Shown here piece by piece: positions 11,118 through 19,887 of a stretch of 64,000 bases of DNA (position 1 is the stretch's first letter; each line of letters starts with the position of its first letter). Made by a program: the position numbers and the translations under genes. Origin of the DNA: Pseudoalteromonas xiamenensis (lineage in GTDB: Bacteria > Pseudomonadota > Gammaproteobacteria > Enterobacterales > Alteromonadaceae); NCBI RefSeq assembly GCF_030994125.1, contig NZ_CP099917.1, positions 1,860,001 to 1,924,000 of the forward strand. The letters run 5' to 3'. The notes under the pieces were generated by a model, which searched no databases, was not told where the DNA came from, and worked only from the letters and a program-made list of their open reading frames with translations.

Positions 11118-12156
11118 ATTTTTCGTTTTGTCGTGTAAGGAACATCGCATCGCCATAACTAAAGAAGCGATATTGTTCTTTAATCGCGACATCGTACGCA
11201 TTCATAATATGATCTTGCCCTGCAAACGCACTCACTAACATGATGAGGGTTGATTCAGGCAAATGGAAGTTCGTTACCATGGCGTCAACCACATTAAATT
11301 GATAGCCTGGGAAAATAAAAATGTCAGTGTCACCATAGAATGTCGCTAACTCCCCGCCATGGGCTTTTGCTGCAGATTCGAGCGAGCGTACCGACGTAGT
11401 CCCTACCGCAATAATTCGTCCACCTTTGGCTTTGGTTGCTTTTACCGCATCCACAACATCTTGAGGCACTTCAATGTACTCAGAGTGCATCACATGTTCT
11501 TCTACCGAATCGACACGCACTGGCTGAAATGTGCCTGCACCAACATGCAACGTCACGTATGCCATATCCACGCCTTTGGCTTTTAACTTTTCCAAAAGCG
11601 GCTCATCGAAATGTAATCCTGCCGTTGGGGCAGCAACCGCGCCGGGTTTTTCACCGTAGACGGTTTGGTAACGCTCTTTGTCTGAATCATTGTCAGGGCG
11701 GTCGATGTAAGGAGGTAAAGGCATATGACCAATGTCTTCTAAGACATCGAAAACCGTTTGTTCGCAATCAAAATGCAATTCAAATAATTCACCATGACGA
11801 CCCACCATCGTCGCGTCGACTTTACCTTCAAGCAACAATTTGGCGCCCGCTTTTGGTGCTTTGCTCGCGCGCACGTGCGCAAGCACTCGGTGTTCATCCA
11901 GCACGCGCTCTACTAGCACTTCAATTTTGCCACCCGAGGCTTTTTGTCCAAACATGCGAGCCGGGATCACCTTGGTGTTATTGAAAATAATTAAATCGTT
12001 TGGTTCGATGTAATCGAGAATATCGGTAAAGACTTTGTGTGCGATTTCACCCGAGTTGCCGTTAAGTGTGAGAAGACGACTCGACGAACGCTCCTGCTTT
12101 GGAAATCGTGCAATCAATTCATCAGGAAGTTCAAAACTAAAATCAGCTACGCGCAT
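11116..12156 (-). CDS. queA: tRNA preQ1(34) S-adenosylmethionine ribosyltransferase-isomerase QueA
   Basis: Transfers the ribosyl part of AdoMet to preQ1 at tRNA position 34, giving epoxyqueuosine (346 aa, normal length). Typical blocks are [68 protein letters not shown] and [19 protein letters not shown]. Its TAA stop lies inside the T-run of the downstream terminator. It acts in the same pathway as tgt. Confidence 0.97.
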   Translation of the reverse strand: MRVADFSFELPDELIARFPKQERSSSRLLTLNGNSGEIAHKVFTDILDYIEPNDLIIFNNTKVIPARMFGQKASGGKIEVLVERVLDEHRVLAHVRASKAPKAGAKLLLEGKVDATMVGRHGELFELHFDCEQTVFDVLEDIGHMPLPPYIDRPDNDSDKERYQTVYGEKPGAVAAPTAGLHFDEPLLEKLKAKGVDMAYVTLHVGAGTFQPVRVDSVEEHVMHSEYIEVPQDVVDAVKATKAKGGRIIAVGTTSVRSLESAAKAHGGELATFYGDTDIFIFPGYQFNVVDAMVTNFHLPESTLIMLVSAFAGQDHIMNAYDVAIKEQYRFFSYGDAMFLTRQNEK

Positions 12157-12385
12157 GACAGACCTCTTTTACCAAAATTGCCGCAAGTCTATTGCGCAAT
12201 AAAGGTATAATCAAGTGCTTGTCTATCACTCAATTAGGCATTAATCTAACCGTTCAACCGTAAGTAATTGCTATACATTACCTGTTTCGGCACATTACTT
12301 TTGCTATTTTACTTTATGAAGCAATATATTAGATTCGAGGCGCACTTGGTTTATCACCTCAACATCGGCTTGGAGTGTTCTCTTC

Positions 12386-14896
12386 ATGGCTGAACAACTG
12401 ACATTACTCATTTTGAATGCCAGTGATACTGAACGGTCGATAATTAAAAAAACCCTCAGTAACCTCGACGTTTTTCAATTCATTGAAAGTGACGACAGCT
12501 TAGCTGCATTGCAACTGCTTAAAACGCGATCCGTTGATGTCATTATTACGGGGCTTAACGTAGGTCGTATCGATGGTTGGCGTTTCGCGCGAATGGTGCG
12601 TTCAGGGCTTTTGCACACGCCCAAAAACACACCGATATTGCTCACTCCACCGACTTATTGCGAACGTATTGCAGAAACCACCGCACGGAGCTATAGCATT
12701 GATGCGGTGCTTCCTTTTGAACGCCAAGATATTTTGCCGCAAGTGCTCGCAAACGTATTGTCTACGCATTTAGAAAAAAGCAGCCGGTTAAATTTACTGT
12801 TATTGGAACCGAATCCACAGCGCGCAGAAGAAATTTGTCAGCACCTTGCGCTGAACTTCGCTTGTACTCATGTCACATCACACACCGCGGCGTTGTCTTT
12901 ATATCTTCAAAATCAATACGCCATTGTATTGCTTGACGCGACATCCACACGCTCAGAATCAGCAAAGCAACTCGTTGAAAACATTCTAAAGCACAACCCC
13001 AACCAAGCAATTGTTACCATCATAGATAACCGTGATGCGGATTACGCTGAACAGTTACTGCTTTTGGGGGTCACGGATTTCGTGCGCGAACCTTATGATA
13101 TTTCCATTTTGAGCAAAGTCTGTGACCATGCCGCACGTCGTGAAGATTTTATGGTGAGTTACGCCGAGTTTGCCGAAAAAGTGGAACAGCTCAGCCGCAG
13201 TGAACAACGTTATAAAGACCTTTTCTCTGCCCACCAACGGATTCTGCTTCATCTCAACACGGTGGTTATGGAGCTTGATGAAACAGGGTTGATTCGCTTT
13301 ATTAATCCAGCGTGGGAGCAGCTTTCTGGCCATGGCATAAAAATGAGCCTTGGGCATGAATTAACCGAATTTACGGTTCCACAAAACCGAAAGCCGCTTC
13401 GTGATGTCATGGCGCGTATTCTGTCGGGGCACGAACAACAGGCACAGACTGAAATTCGTCTTATGCACAAAAATGGACGAGAGGTTTGGGTAGAATGTCG
13501 TTTTCAGCTCATTAAAAATTCAACTAGCCGAGCAACAATTACCGCTACGCTCGACAACATCCATGAGCGTAAGGAAGCAGAACTACAGCTACGTCATCTT
13601 GCCTTGCATGACACATTAACCGGTCTACATAATCGCTACTATTTTGACCAACAGCTTAATAACCTCTGCAACGAAACGCGTGCGGCAGAGGATGAAGAGC
13701 ATGCGTTGATTTACATCGACCTTGACCACTTTAAAATCATCAACGATTCAAAAGGCCACCAGCAGGGTGACATCGTCTTAAAAGAAGTGGCTGAACTTTT
13801 TAATCACAACATCGATGACGAACATTTAATTTTCCGTATTGGCGGTGATGAATTTGCGGTACTGTTAAAACACAAGTCATTGCTGGACGCGCATTTAATT
13901 GCAGAAAGCATCTGTATGGCGATTGATAGCCACCAATTTCACTCTGAAGAACAGAGCTATGCAATCAGCTGCTCAATCGGATTAACTCAAATTACCACAG
14001 AAAACTGTGACCCAAGCGAATGTCTAAAACAAGCAGACATCGCGCTTTATGTTGCTAAAAGTCTTGGTCGTAATCTTGTCCATTGTTATTCAAAAGAAGA
14101 TTCACACAACAATGCGATGCAAACCGGTCTTGAATGGGGACACAACGTACGCCAGGCTCTGCAAAACAATCAAATTGAACTGCACTACCAACCAATTTGG
14201 GACTTTAAGCGTGCTCAAGTCGCTTACTTTGAAGTGTTGCTGCGCCTTAAAATCAACGATGAGCTGATATTCCCAAATCAATTTATTCCGTCTCTAGAAA
14301 TGCTGAACGACACTTATTTAATGGACCAATGTGTGATTCGCAATGCCATTCATGCCGTGTCACAACATAGAGATCTTAACCAAATTGCAATTAACCTTTC
14401 TGCACAATCGTTTTTGGATGAGCGATTATTGCCACATATTCAAGACTGCTTGGTGGAATATCAAGTTTCGCCTGCAAAGATCATCTTTGAGATCACGGAA
14501 TCAGCGAGTATCAACAATTTGAACGCGACTCGATCTATGATTGAAAAGCTCAATGACTTGGGGTGCCATTTCTCAATTGATGATTTTGGAACTGGCTTTA
14601 GTACATTCAGTTACTTAAAACAGCTACCGGCCCAACACGTTAAAATCGATGGCTCGTTCGTTCGCGATATGTTGAATGATCCGATTGATCACGCACTAGT
14701 CAAAGCGGTGCATGACATTAGCCAATCACTAGACAAGCGTTCTGTTGCTGAATACGTTGAAAATGAAGAAATTTTTGATGCATTGAAGGAAATTGGTGTG
14801 GATTATGGACAGGGATATTACATTTCAAGACCATTGCCAATAGAGAAATTATCACTCGCCCTCAAAACTATTTTGCTCGAGAAAACAGCTTCATAA
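12386..14896 (+). CDS. REC-REC-PAS-GGDEF-EAL c-di-GMP protein
   Basis: An 836-aa cytoplasmic protein. Two receiver-like domains (about 5-125 and 133-255) come first. The first has IITGLNVG where the phosphate-accepting aspartate normally lies, so it probably cannot be phosphorylated. The second keeps VLLDAT but has REP in place of the usual KP. A PAS domain follows (about 275-395, ending TLDNIHERKEAE), then GGDEF (about 400-560, FRIGGDEFAVLL intact), then EAL (about 575-825), where the signature is EVL but INLSAQ, FEITES, IDDFGTGFS, KIDGSF and QGYYISRP remain. No cognate kinase is adjacent. Likely a cyclase and/or phosphodiesterase. Confidence 0.88.
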   Translation: MAEQLTLLILNASDTERSIIKKTLSNLDVFQFIESDDSLAALQLLKTRSVDVIITGLNVGRIDGWRFARMVRSGLLHTPKNTPILLTPPTYCERIAETTARSYSIDAVLPFERQDILPQVLANVLSTHLEKSSRLNLLLLEPNPQRAEEICQHLALNFACTHVTSHTAALSLYLQNQYAIVLLDATSTRSESAKQLVENILKHNPNQAIVTIIDNRDADYAEQLLLLGVTDFVREPYDISILSKVCDHAARREDFMVSYAEFAEKVEQLSRSEQRYKDLFSAHQRILLHLNTVVMELDETGLIRFINPAWEQLSGHGIKMSLGHELTEFTVPQNRKPLRDVMARILSGHEQQAQTEIRLMHKNGREVWVECRFQLIKNSTSRATITATLDNIHERKEAELQLRHLALHDTLTGLHNRYYFDQQLNNLCNETRAAEDEEHALIYIDLDHFKIINDSKGHQQGDIVLKEVAELFNHNIDDEHLIFRIGGDEFAVLLKHKSLLDAHLIAESICMAIDSHQFHSEEQSYAISCSIGLTQITTENCDPSECLKQADIALYVAKSLGRNLVHCYSKEDSHNNAMQTGLEWGHNVRQALQNNQIELHYQPIWDFKRAQVAYFEVLLRLKINDELIFPNQFIPSLEMLNDTYLMDQCVIRNAIHAVSQHRDLNQIAINLSAQSFLDERLLPHIQDCLVEYQVSPAKIIFEITESASINNLNATRSMIEKLNDLGCHFSIDDFGTGFSTFSYLKQLPAQHVKIDGSFVRDMLNDPIDHALVKAVHDISQSLDKRSVAEYVENEEIFDALKEIGVDYGQGYYISRPLPIEKLSLALKTILLEKTAS

Positions 14897-14957
14897 CACT
14901 TTTACACGATTTTTTGCTTCCACTTCCCCTAGAAGCGTCTATACTGATCATTACGAG

Positions 14958-15003
14958 CGATGTCGCCTTGGAATGGGATTTTCCAGATAAATAGGCGACA
15001 TCG
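14958..15003 (+). repeat. Long nested inverted repeat (hairpin)
   Basis: An 11-bp perfect inverted repeat, CGATGTCGCCT (14958-14968) and AGGCGACATCG (14993-15003), encloses a second pair, TGGAA and TTCCA. It lies 62 bp past the GGDEF-EAL stop. There is no T-run after it, so it is not a clear terminator. Confidence 0.6.
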
Positions 15004-15108
15004 AGCTAAGAAACATCAATCGATATAACTTACTGATTACCTAAATTAGATCATACATAGTTTAGTTTGATGGATATTGGCTCGTCATGGATAAATAGGA
15101 GATTCATT

Positions 15109-15306
15109 ATGTTCGCTTTGCTCTCTTTTTTACTGGTAGCCAATTGCTTTATCGCTTACCAATGTTACAAAAATGCGCACTTGAAAGGATATCCAGTTAA
15201 GCTGTTTGCAGGACTAGGCTTTATTCCTTATTTTAATTTGGTCGTGTGGGTGTATTTACTCTTCTTGCCAAATCTCGCTGAAACAGGTCGGTTTCACCAA
15301 TACTGA
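15109..15306 (+). CDS. Small membrane protein of unknown function
   Basis: A 65-aa protein with two hydrophobic segments (about 1-17 and 32-55), joined by a short polar loop with KNAHLKGYPVK. The ATG at 15109 has AGGAG 8 bases upstream, a good ribosome site. A longer reading from 15067 lacks one. The two-helix form resembles small inner-membrane proteins with conserved F/Y/W residues, but I do not recognise a family. Confidence 0.55.
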   Translation: MFALLSFLLVANCFIAYQCYKNAHLKGYPVKLFAGLGFIPYFNLVVWVYLLFLPNLAETGRFHQY

Positions 15307-15327
15307 GCCATTTTAGCTATACGAGAA

Positions 15328-15350
15328 GGTGGCTAATGCCACCTAATTTC
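15328..15350. terminator. Weak hairpin between convergent genes
   Basis: Arms GGTGGC and GCCACC with a TAAT loop (15328-15343) lie between the small membrane gene and the end of the coiled-coil gene. The T-run is poor, so terminator function is uncertain. Confidence 0.4.
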
Positions 15351-16241
15351 TTAGAATGTGTAACGTTCTACTTTCTCTCGCAATTTGGCAACACTGAGCT
15401 TGCCACTCACACATGCTTGAATATCATCCTTTGTAAACACATGTACCTGTTTTCCATTGCCTGTAAGGCCCGTGACAATAAAGCTTACGTGTTCATCATC
15501 AGGTAGTGTTTTTAAACCTGCCCCATAATCACAGAGCGATTTGCTCAATGCTTGATCTAACTTTTCTTGGGTTGCAGCTTGTGCTTCTTGTTTTTGCGAC
15601 GCCTGCTTTGCTTTTTGGTCTGCCATTGTGCGCTTAAGCTCTTTTTGTTCAACAGCTAAGGTTTCTTGTTGAGATTGAAGCGTCTTAATTTTCGCTTCCA
15701 ATTCCTTTAGTCGCTGCTCAGTCTCCGCTTTTTCATCCTTATCTTCTAAGCCTTTTGCGAACCCGAGTTCTCTTCGCTCCCGCTCCAGTTCACGGATTTC
15801 CCGACTCAGCTCTCGCTCTTGCTCTGCACTTCTTCGCACTTCCTCAGCCTGCAGACGCGTATTTTCCATGGTTTGGTGATATGCTTCGCGCGAGGCATCG
15901 GCCAAATCTTCACCGAAATTCCCCAAATGCTCTGCAATTGCGTCAAGGCTTTCAGGGTCAAGACTCATGAATGCCATTGCTCCATCGCCACTGTCGTCAC
16001 TGAATCGTGAAAACCAGCGATTCCCTGTCTTAACGTTGACATTAAATACAATCCCTTGATGCTTAAGATAGAACCCCTTAACATCACGAATGGACTTACC
16101 CACGTCATGTTGCAGTGCACTCTCCAGCACATTTTCAAAAATACTCACGTCTCTTTCCATCGCGCTGAGATCAGGGTCTTTTGCTAGGGTGTTACCACTT
16201 AGGGCAACCGCGAATGCAGCAACGATATAATTCATCTTCAT
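15351..16241 (-). CDS. Periplasmic coiled-coil protein, third gene of an ECF sigma operon
   Basis: A 296-aa protein with a signal peptide (MKMNYIVAAFAVALSGNTLA). Residues about 115-225 form a very charged, E/K/R/Q-rich segment (REIRELERERRELG, KELEAKIKTLQSQQETL) typical of a long coiled coil. The ends look globular, and the C-terminal part has two cysteines (LCDYGAG, QACVSG) that could pair. It starts 1 bp after the preceding gene, so it is probably co-transcribed with the sigma factor. I do not recognise the family. An envelope role under the sigma factor's control is an inference. Confidence 0.75.
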   Translation of the reverse strand: MKMNYIVAAFAVALSGNTLAKDPDLSAMERDVSIFENVLESALQHDVGKSIRDVKGFYLKHQGIVFNVNVKTGNRWFSRFSDDSGDGAMAFMSLDPESLDAIAEHLGNFGEDLADASREAYHQTMENTRLQAEEVRRSAEQERELSREIRELERERRELGFAKGLEDKDEKAETEQRLKELEAKIKTLQSQQETLAVEQKELKRTMADQKAKQASQKQEAQAATQEKLDQALSKSLCDYGAGLKTLPDDEHVSFIVTGLTGNGKQVHVFTKDDIQACVSGKLSVAKLREKVERYTF

Positions 16242-16242
16242 A

Positions 16243-16830
16243 CTAACGATCCTCTAATTTAGCCACATTCGTTTGTGGTAGGTGTTCAACTTGTTCTGCT
16301 ATGTCATTCAATTGCAATCGAAGTAAAGCTTGGTCTTGTGCCCTTTGTGTTTTCCAAAGTTGCAGTAACGCATTCATGTCTTCACGTCGTTCATCTCGAC
16401 TTGTCGCCAGCACGTGTTCTACCGCACCTAACAACTTTGAGTTTTGGCTAAACTGTTGATTGTCTAACCGACTAAGCAAGGTTGTGATTTGTTGCTGTTG
16501 CTGTTGCACAAGCTGCTGTTGTGAAGCCATTTGTTCTGTCAGTTGCTGATTTTGGGACCACATAATGACACAACTTGCCAATGCGATGACCGCCACACTG
16601 GCAGCAATGGCGTACCATCGGCTTGCTATCCTTTTAGTACCAATATAGGTTGATTCTCTGTCCCACGCGGGAACGTCCTCATCTAACGAACTTTGTGCCC
16701 GAGATTGCCAAACTTGCGCTTCTACCAACATAGGGCCAAAATCAGCGTCAAGACGCAATTGCTTTAGCTCATCGTCTGATAGCGTTATGCCATCCAGCCA
16801 TTTTGCGAATAAAATTTCTGCACTAGCCAT
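16243..16830 (-). CDS. Single-span membrane protein, candidate anti-sigma factor
   Basis: A 195-aa protein with a cytoplasmic N-terminal region (about 1-68, FAKWLDGITLSDDELKQL), one membrane helix (about 72-92) and a periplasmic Q-rich coiled coil (QQQLVQQQQQQITTLL) plus helical tail. Its start overlaps the end of the ECF sigma gene by 8 bp, a classic sigma/anti-sigma coupling. The zinc HxxxCxxC motif of ZAS anti-sigma factors is absent, so the assignment rests on context and topology. Its periplasmic coil could interact with the coiled-coil protein encoded next. Confidence 0.72.
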   Translation of the reverse strand: MASAEILFAKWLDGITLSDDELKQLRLDADFGPMLVEAQVWQSRAQSSLDEDVPAWDRESTYIGTKRIASRWYAIAASVAVIALASCVIMWSQNQQLTEQMASQQQLVQQQQQQITTLLSRLDNQQFSQNSKLLGAVEHVLATSRDERREDMNALLQLWKTQRAQDQALLRLQLNDIAEQVEHLPQTNVAKLEDR

Positions 16831-17353
16831 GAACCACCTCTAATTGATTTTTCATCTTCTTCAGCGCGCTATAGAGCCTCGTTTTAATGGTGTTCGTACT
16901 CAGATCCGTTATGTCGGCAATCTCTTCAAACGTAAGATGTTGGAAAAATTTAAGTTCAACAATCTGTCTTTGCTCTATCGGCAATTGCTGTAGGGCTGAA
17001 TACACTTCTCTGTTCGTTGCATCAATCACCAGCGACTGCTCTGCACCTAAGTCATGTTGCTCTTCATCGATGATTTCAAGCGGTTTCTTGCGTCTAAAAA
17101 AATCAACGCAGCGCGCATGGGTAATTTTGTACAACCACGTTGAAAATTGACTATCCCCTGCAAATTGAGGCAAAGCAGTAAACACGCTTACAAACACCTC
17201 CTGCATTAAGTCACACGCGTCTTCACGATGTCCCACCATACGTAGGCAATGATTGAACACCTGCTTTTCATAACGCGTAACCAAAGTAAGCCATGCTTGC
17301 TTATGTCCAGCTTGTGCTTTTTTGATTAGCCCTGCTTCCGTTGAAAAAATCAC
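16823..17353 (-). CDS. ECF-type RNA polymerase sigma factor
   Basis: A 176-aa sigma-70 family protein with region 2 (about 10-85, RYEKQVFNHCLRMVGHREDA, then DLMQEVFVSVFTALPQF and FSTWLYKITHARCVDFFRR) and region 4 (about 115-170, LPIEQRQIVELKFFQHLTFEEIAD, STNTIKTRLYSALKKMK). It starts with GTG preceded by AGAGGT. It heads a three-gene operon with a putative membrane anti-sigma factor and a periplasmic coiled-coil protein, suggesting an envelope-stress role. I could not identify a convincing self-regulated promoter upstream. Confidence 0.92.
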   Translation of the reverse strand: MIFSTEAGLIKKAQAGHKQAWLTLVTRYEKQVFNHCLRMVGHREDACDLMQEVFVSVFTALPQFAGDSQFSTWLYKITHARCVDFFRRKKPLEIIDEEQHDLGAEQSLVIDATNREVYSALQQLPIEQRQIVELKFFQHLTFEEIADITDLSTNTIKTRLYSALKKMKNQLEVVHG

Positions 17354-17590
17354 GAGACCTCTTTGTGTTCGGATGCCATGTGTGCCCGGTGGTCACTTAA
17401 TAACATGAATTCATTTACTCAATTAGTCGACTGGCAATCGAAAATAGTTTTAATTTGCGCGAAAGTTTTTAAAAATTTACGATATATAGAGAGGCGGCAA
17501 TGCCAAAACCCATTAGTTGTGGCGATAAAACAGGAAAATGCCCCACTTCCGCAGGGCATGAATTAAGAAATGGCGCGGTGAAGTGGAATC

Positions 17591-18502
17591 CTATTTACTT
17601 TCACAGCGTGTTTGGACGAATTCTCCGACCTTATCACTGAATAAACGAAAATCACGAATACGGCCTGTTGTCTTGCGCCATATTAGGCCTATATCTCGGT
17701 ATGCATCACCTTGTGAAGGTTTTACAACCATATCTTTGCCAGCAAGGATTCCCGCATTGATTGCCATTTGCGGTAAGAACGTCACACCATTTTGATATTC
17801 AACCATGCTAAGCAACGTGTGTAAATTCGATGCTTCAAAAGGATTGATGCATTCACTACGATTCAAGTGACACGCACTCAAAGCATGACCTGTCATACAA
17901 TGTTCTCGTTCCAATAAAAAGACACTGTGCTCAGGAAGCTCGTTGAAATCAACTACCGCTTTTGCCGCATCGTAATCTTTGTGGTGCACTAAAGAAAAAC
18001 GATCTTGAGCCAATATTTGAGTGTGGAATCGGTCGGTACGATAAGGCAGTGCAAGTAACGCCATGTCAACGTGACCATGTTCGAGCTTGTCGAGTAGATT
18101 GTCGCTGGTGTCTTCAACCAAGACAAAGTTAAGATCAGGAAAAACCTGCTTACAATACTGATATAACGGTGCAGCAATAAACGACGCAATTGTCGGAATC
18201 ACACCGAGCGTTAACTTACCACTTAACGGATGCTTGAAACTGCGAGTCAGCTCTTTGATGCTCATGGTGTCATCAATAATCTTTCTTGCTCGCTCAACAA
18301 CCTCTTCACCAATATCCGTGAACATCAAACTACGATTTTCACGCTCAATTAACTGACAACCTAGGATCTCTTCCAAATTTTGAATGGCACTACTCAATGT
18401 TGATTGGCCAATAAAACACGCGGTTGCCGCCTTACCAAAATGTTGGTATTGGTGAACTGCGATTAAATATTGAAGTTGTTTGATACTAGGTAGGTTTGTC
18501 AC
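17591..18502 (-). CDS. oxyR: Hydrogen peroxide-inducible regulator OxyR
   Basis: LysR-type activator (303 aa) of the peroxide response. The N-terminal helix-turn-helix (about 1-65) includes LQYLIAVHQYQHFGKAA and GQSTLSSAIQNLE. The ligand-domain pair C202 and C211 (HCMTGHALSAC) has the nine-residue spacing of the redox cysteines C199/C208 in E. coli OxyR, which separates it from other LysR regulators. The start is a GTG at 18502. Only about 20 bp separate it from the terminator of the upstream pit gene, so promoter placement is puzzling. Confidence 0.92.
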   Translation of the reverse strand: MTNLPSIKQLQYLIAVHQYQHFGKAATACFIGQSTLSSAIQNLEEILGCQLIERENRSLMFTDIGEEVVERARKIIDDTMSIKELTRSFKHPLSGKLTLGVIPTIASFIAAPLYQYCKQVFPDLNFVLVEDTSDNLLDKLEHGHVDMALLALPYRTDRFHTQILAQDRFSLVHHKDYDAAKAVVDFNELPEHSVFLLEREHCMTGHALSACHLNRSECINPFEASNLHTLLSMVEYQNGVTFLPQMAINAGILAGKDMVVKPSQGDAYRDIGLIWRKTTGRIRDFRLFSDKVGEFVQTRCESK

Positions 18503-18522
18503 GTTTCAGATACCCCAAAAAT

Positions 18523-18558
18523 AAAAAGATCCCAGCACCAACGGCACTGAGATCTTTT
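18523..18558 (-). terminator. Intrinsic terminator after pit
   Basis: Arms AAAAGATCCCAG (18524-18535) and CTGAGATCTTTT (18547-18558), with one mismatch, are followed on the minus strand by an AT-rich run (TTTTTATTTTT). It ends the pit transcript directly upstream of oxyR. Confidence 0.8.
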
Positions 18559-18580
18559 CAAGCTAAAAGTCTGTCTCTAC

Positions 18581-19849
18581 TTAAACGCCGAATGCTAAGC
18601 GTAGGATGTAGAATATAACAATAGAGAGTGCAGCGCCAACTGGCAAGGTAATTACCCAAGAAACAACGATATTTCTTACAACACCCATGTTCAGAGCCGC
18701 AATACCACGCGCCATACCCACACCGAGTACCGCACCAACTAACGTTTGCGTAGTTGAAATTGGTAGACCCGTACCTGAAGCAATAACTACTGTTGAAGCC
18801 GCTGCTAGTTCTGCAGCAAAGCCACGACTTGGCGTTAAATGTGTAATGCCTTCACCGATTGTTTTGATTACGCGCTTACCAAGGATAGCAAGACCCGCAA
18901 CGATACCAAAACCACCAAGTGGTAGAATCCACCACGCTAGTGCCGCTTTCTTCGCAATTTCACCATTGTGTTCAACGATGCTCACAACCGCAGCAAGTGG
19001 ACCAATCGCGTTTGCAACGTCGTTCGAACCATGTGCGAAAGCCATACAACATGCTGTCATTACCATCAGAACGGCGAACACTTTTTCAACGTTGTTGAAC
19101 TGCATCTTTTTATCTGCAGATGGGTCAATGTTCAAGCGACCAATTGCTATTTTACCTATGATGCCCACAACCACAGCGATTGCAATTGCCAATGCAAAAC
19201 CTTCTACATTGCCAACTTGTAATCCCACGTGCTTAAGTCCTTTTTTGATAGTCACTAGCGCCATTACAAAACCCGCTAAGCCCATATACACTGGAACAAA
19301 ACGTTTCGCATTTTTAAGCGGCTCATCCGTATCAAAAATTAATTTCTGTGCACTCATGAATACAAGGTACGCAATAAAGCCAGAAATGGCAGGTGTGACA
19401 ATCCAACTACCTACGATACCCGTTACTTTACCCCATTGAATTGCTTCGCTGCCTACTGCAACTAACGCGAAACCAATGATAGCACCGATGATTGAGTGTG
19501 TAGTTGACACCGACCAACCAAGATATGAAGCAAGTAATAACCAGACACCAGCGGCAAATAGCGCCGAGATCATACCAAGTACCATGAGCTCTGGTAAGTC
19601 CATGAATGGTGTCGCATCAATGATGCCTTTACGGATAGTTGAAGTTACTTCACCACCAGCAAGATAAGCACCAGCGAATTCAAAAACCATCGCGATGAGG
19701 ATAGCTTGTTTAATTGTAAGCGCTTTTGAGCCTACAGATGTACCCATCGCATTTGCAACGTCGTTAGCACCGATACCGTAAGCCATGAAAAAGCCCACAA
19801 GCGCGGCAATAATAACCAGCACAGAGCCGTAGGATGCAATGATATCCAT
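18581..19849 (-). CDS. Low-affinity inorganic phosphate transporter, PiT family
   Basis: A polytopic membrane protein (422 aa, about ten helices) that imports phosphate, often as a metal-phosphate complex, driven by an ion gradient. The two PiT family signatures are present: YGIGANDVANAMGTSVG near residue 24 and AHGSNDVANAIGPLAAV near 273. It starts 38 bp after a DUF47 gene, the common accessory partner. Placed beside pst-phoU, it could carry phosphate uptake if the damaged PstC does not work. Confidence 0.93.
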   Translation of the reverse strand: MDIIASYGSVLVIIAALVGFFMAYGIGANDVANAMGTSVGSKALTIKQAILIAMVFEFAGAYLAGGEVTSTIRKGIIDATPFMDLPELMVLGMISALFAAGVWLLLASYLGWSVSTTHSIIGAIIGFALVAVGSEAIQWGKVTGIVGSWIVTPAISGFIAYLVFMSAQKLIFDTDEPLKNAKRFVPVYMGLAGFVMALVTIKKGLKHVGLQVGNVEGFALAIAIAVVVGIIGKIAIGRLNIDPSADKKMQFNNVEKVFAVLMVMTACCMAFAHGSNDVANAIGPLAAVVSIVEHNGEIAKKAALAWWILPLGGFGIVAGLAILGKRVIKTIGEGITHLTPSRGFAAELAAASTVVIASGTGLPISTTQTLVGAVLGVGMARGIAALNMGVVRNIVVSWVITLPVGAALSIVIFYILRLAFGV

Positions 19850-19887
19850 TGTAAAACCTTAACCTTTTTTAAAAGAACGTCGAGACG

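Noticed and set aside
11436..11984. A 182-codon frame opposite queA
   Set aside because: It is a shadow of queA, and its composition (rich in H, R, Q and C) is typical of an antisense frame.
15328..15343. GGTGGC/GCCACC hairpin as a strong terminator
   Set aside because: The T-run after it is broken on both strands. I kept it only as a weak candidate.
17540..17562. Inverted repeat ATGCCC ... GGGCAT between oxyR and the sigma gene
   Set aside because: Short stem with a 10-base loop and no T-run. Chance is a sufficient explanation.
18687..19439. A 250-codon frame opposite pit
   Set aside because: It is antisense to the conserved membrane helices of pit, and the A/T/P-rich translation is a common artefact of hydrophobic genes.
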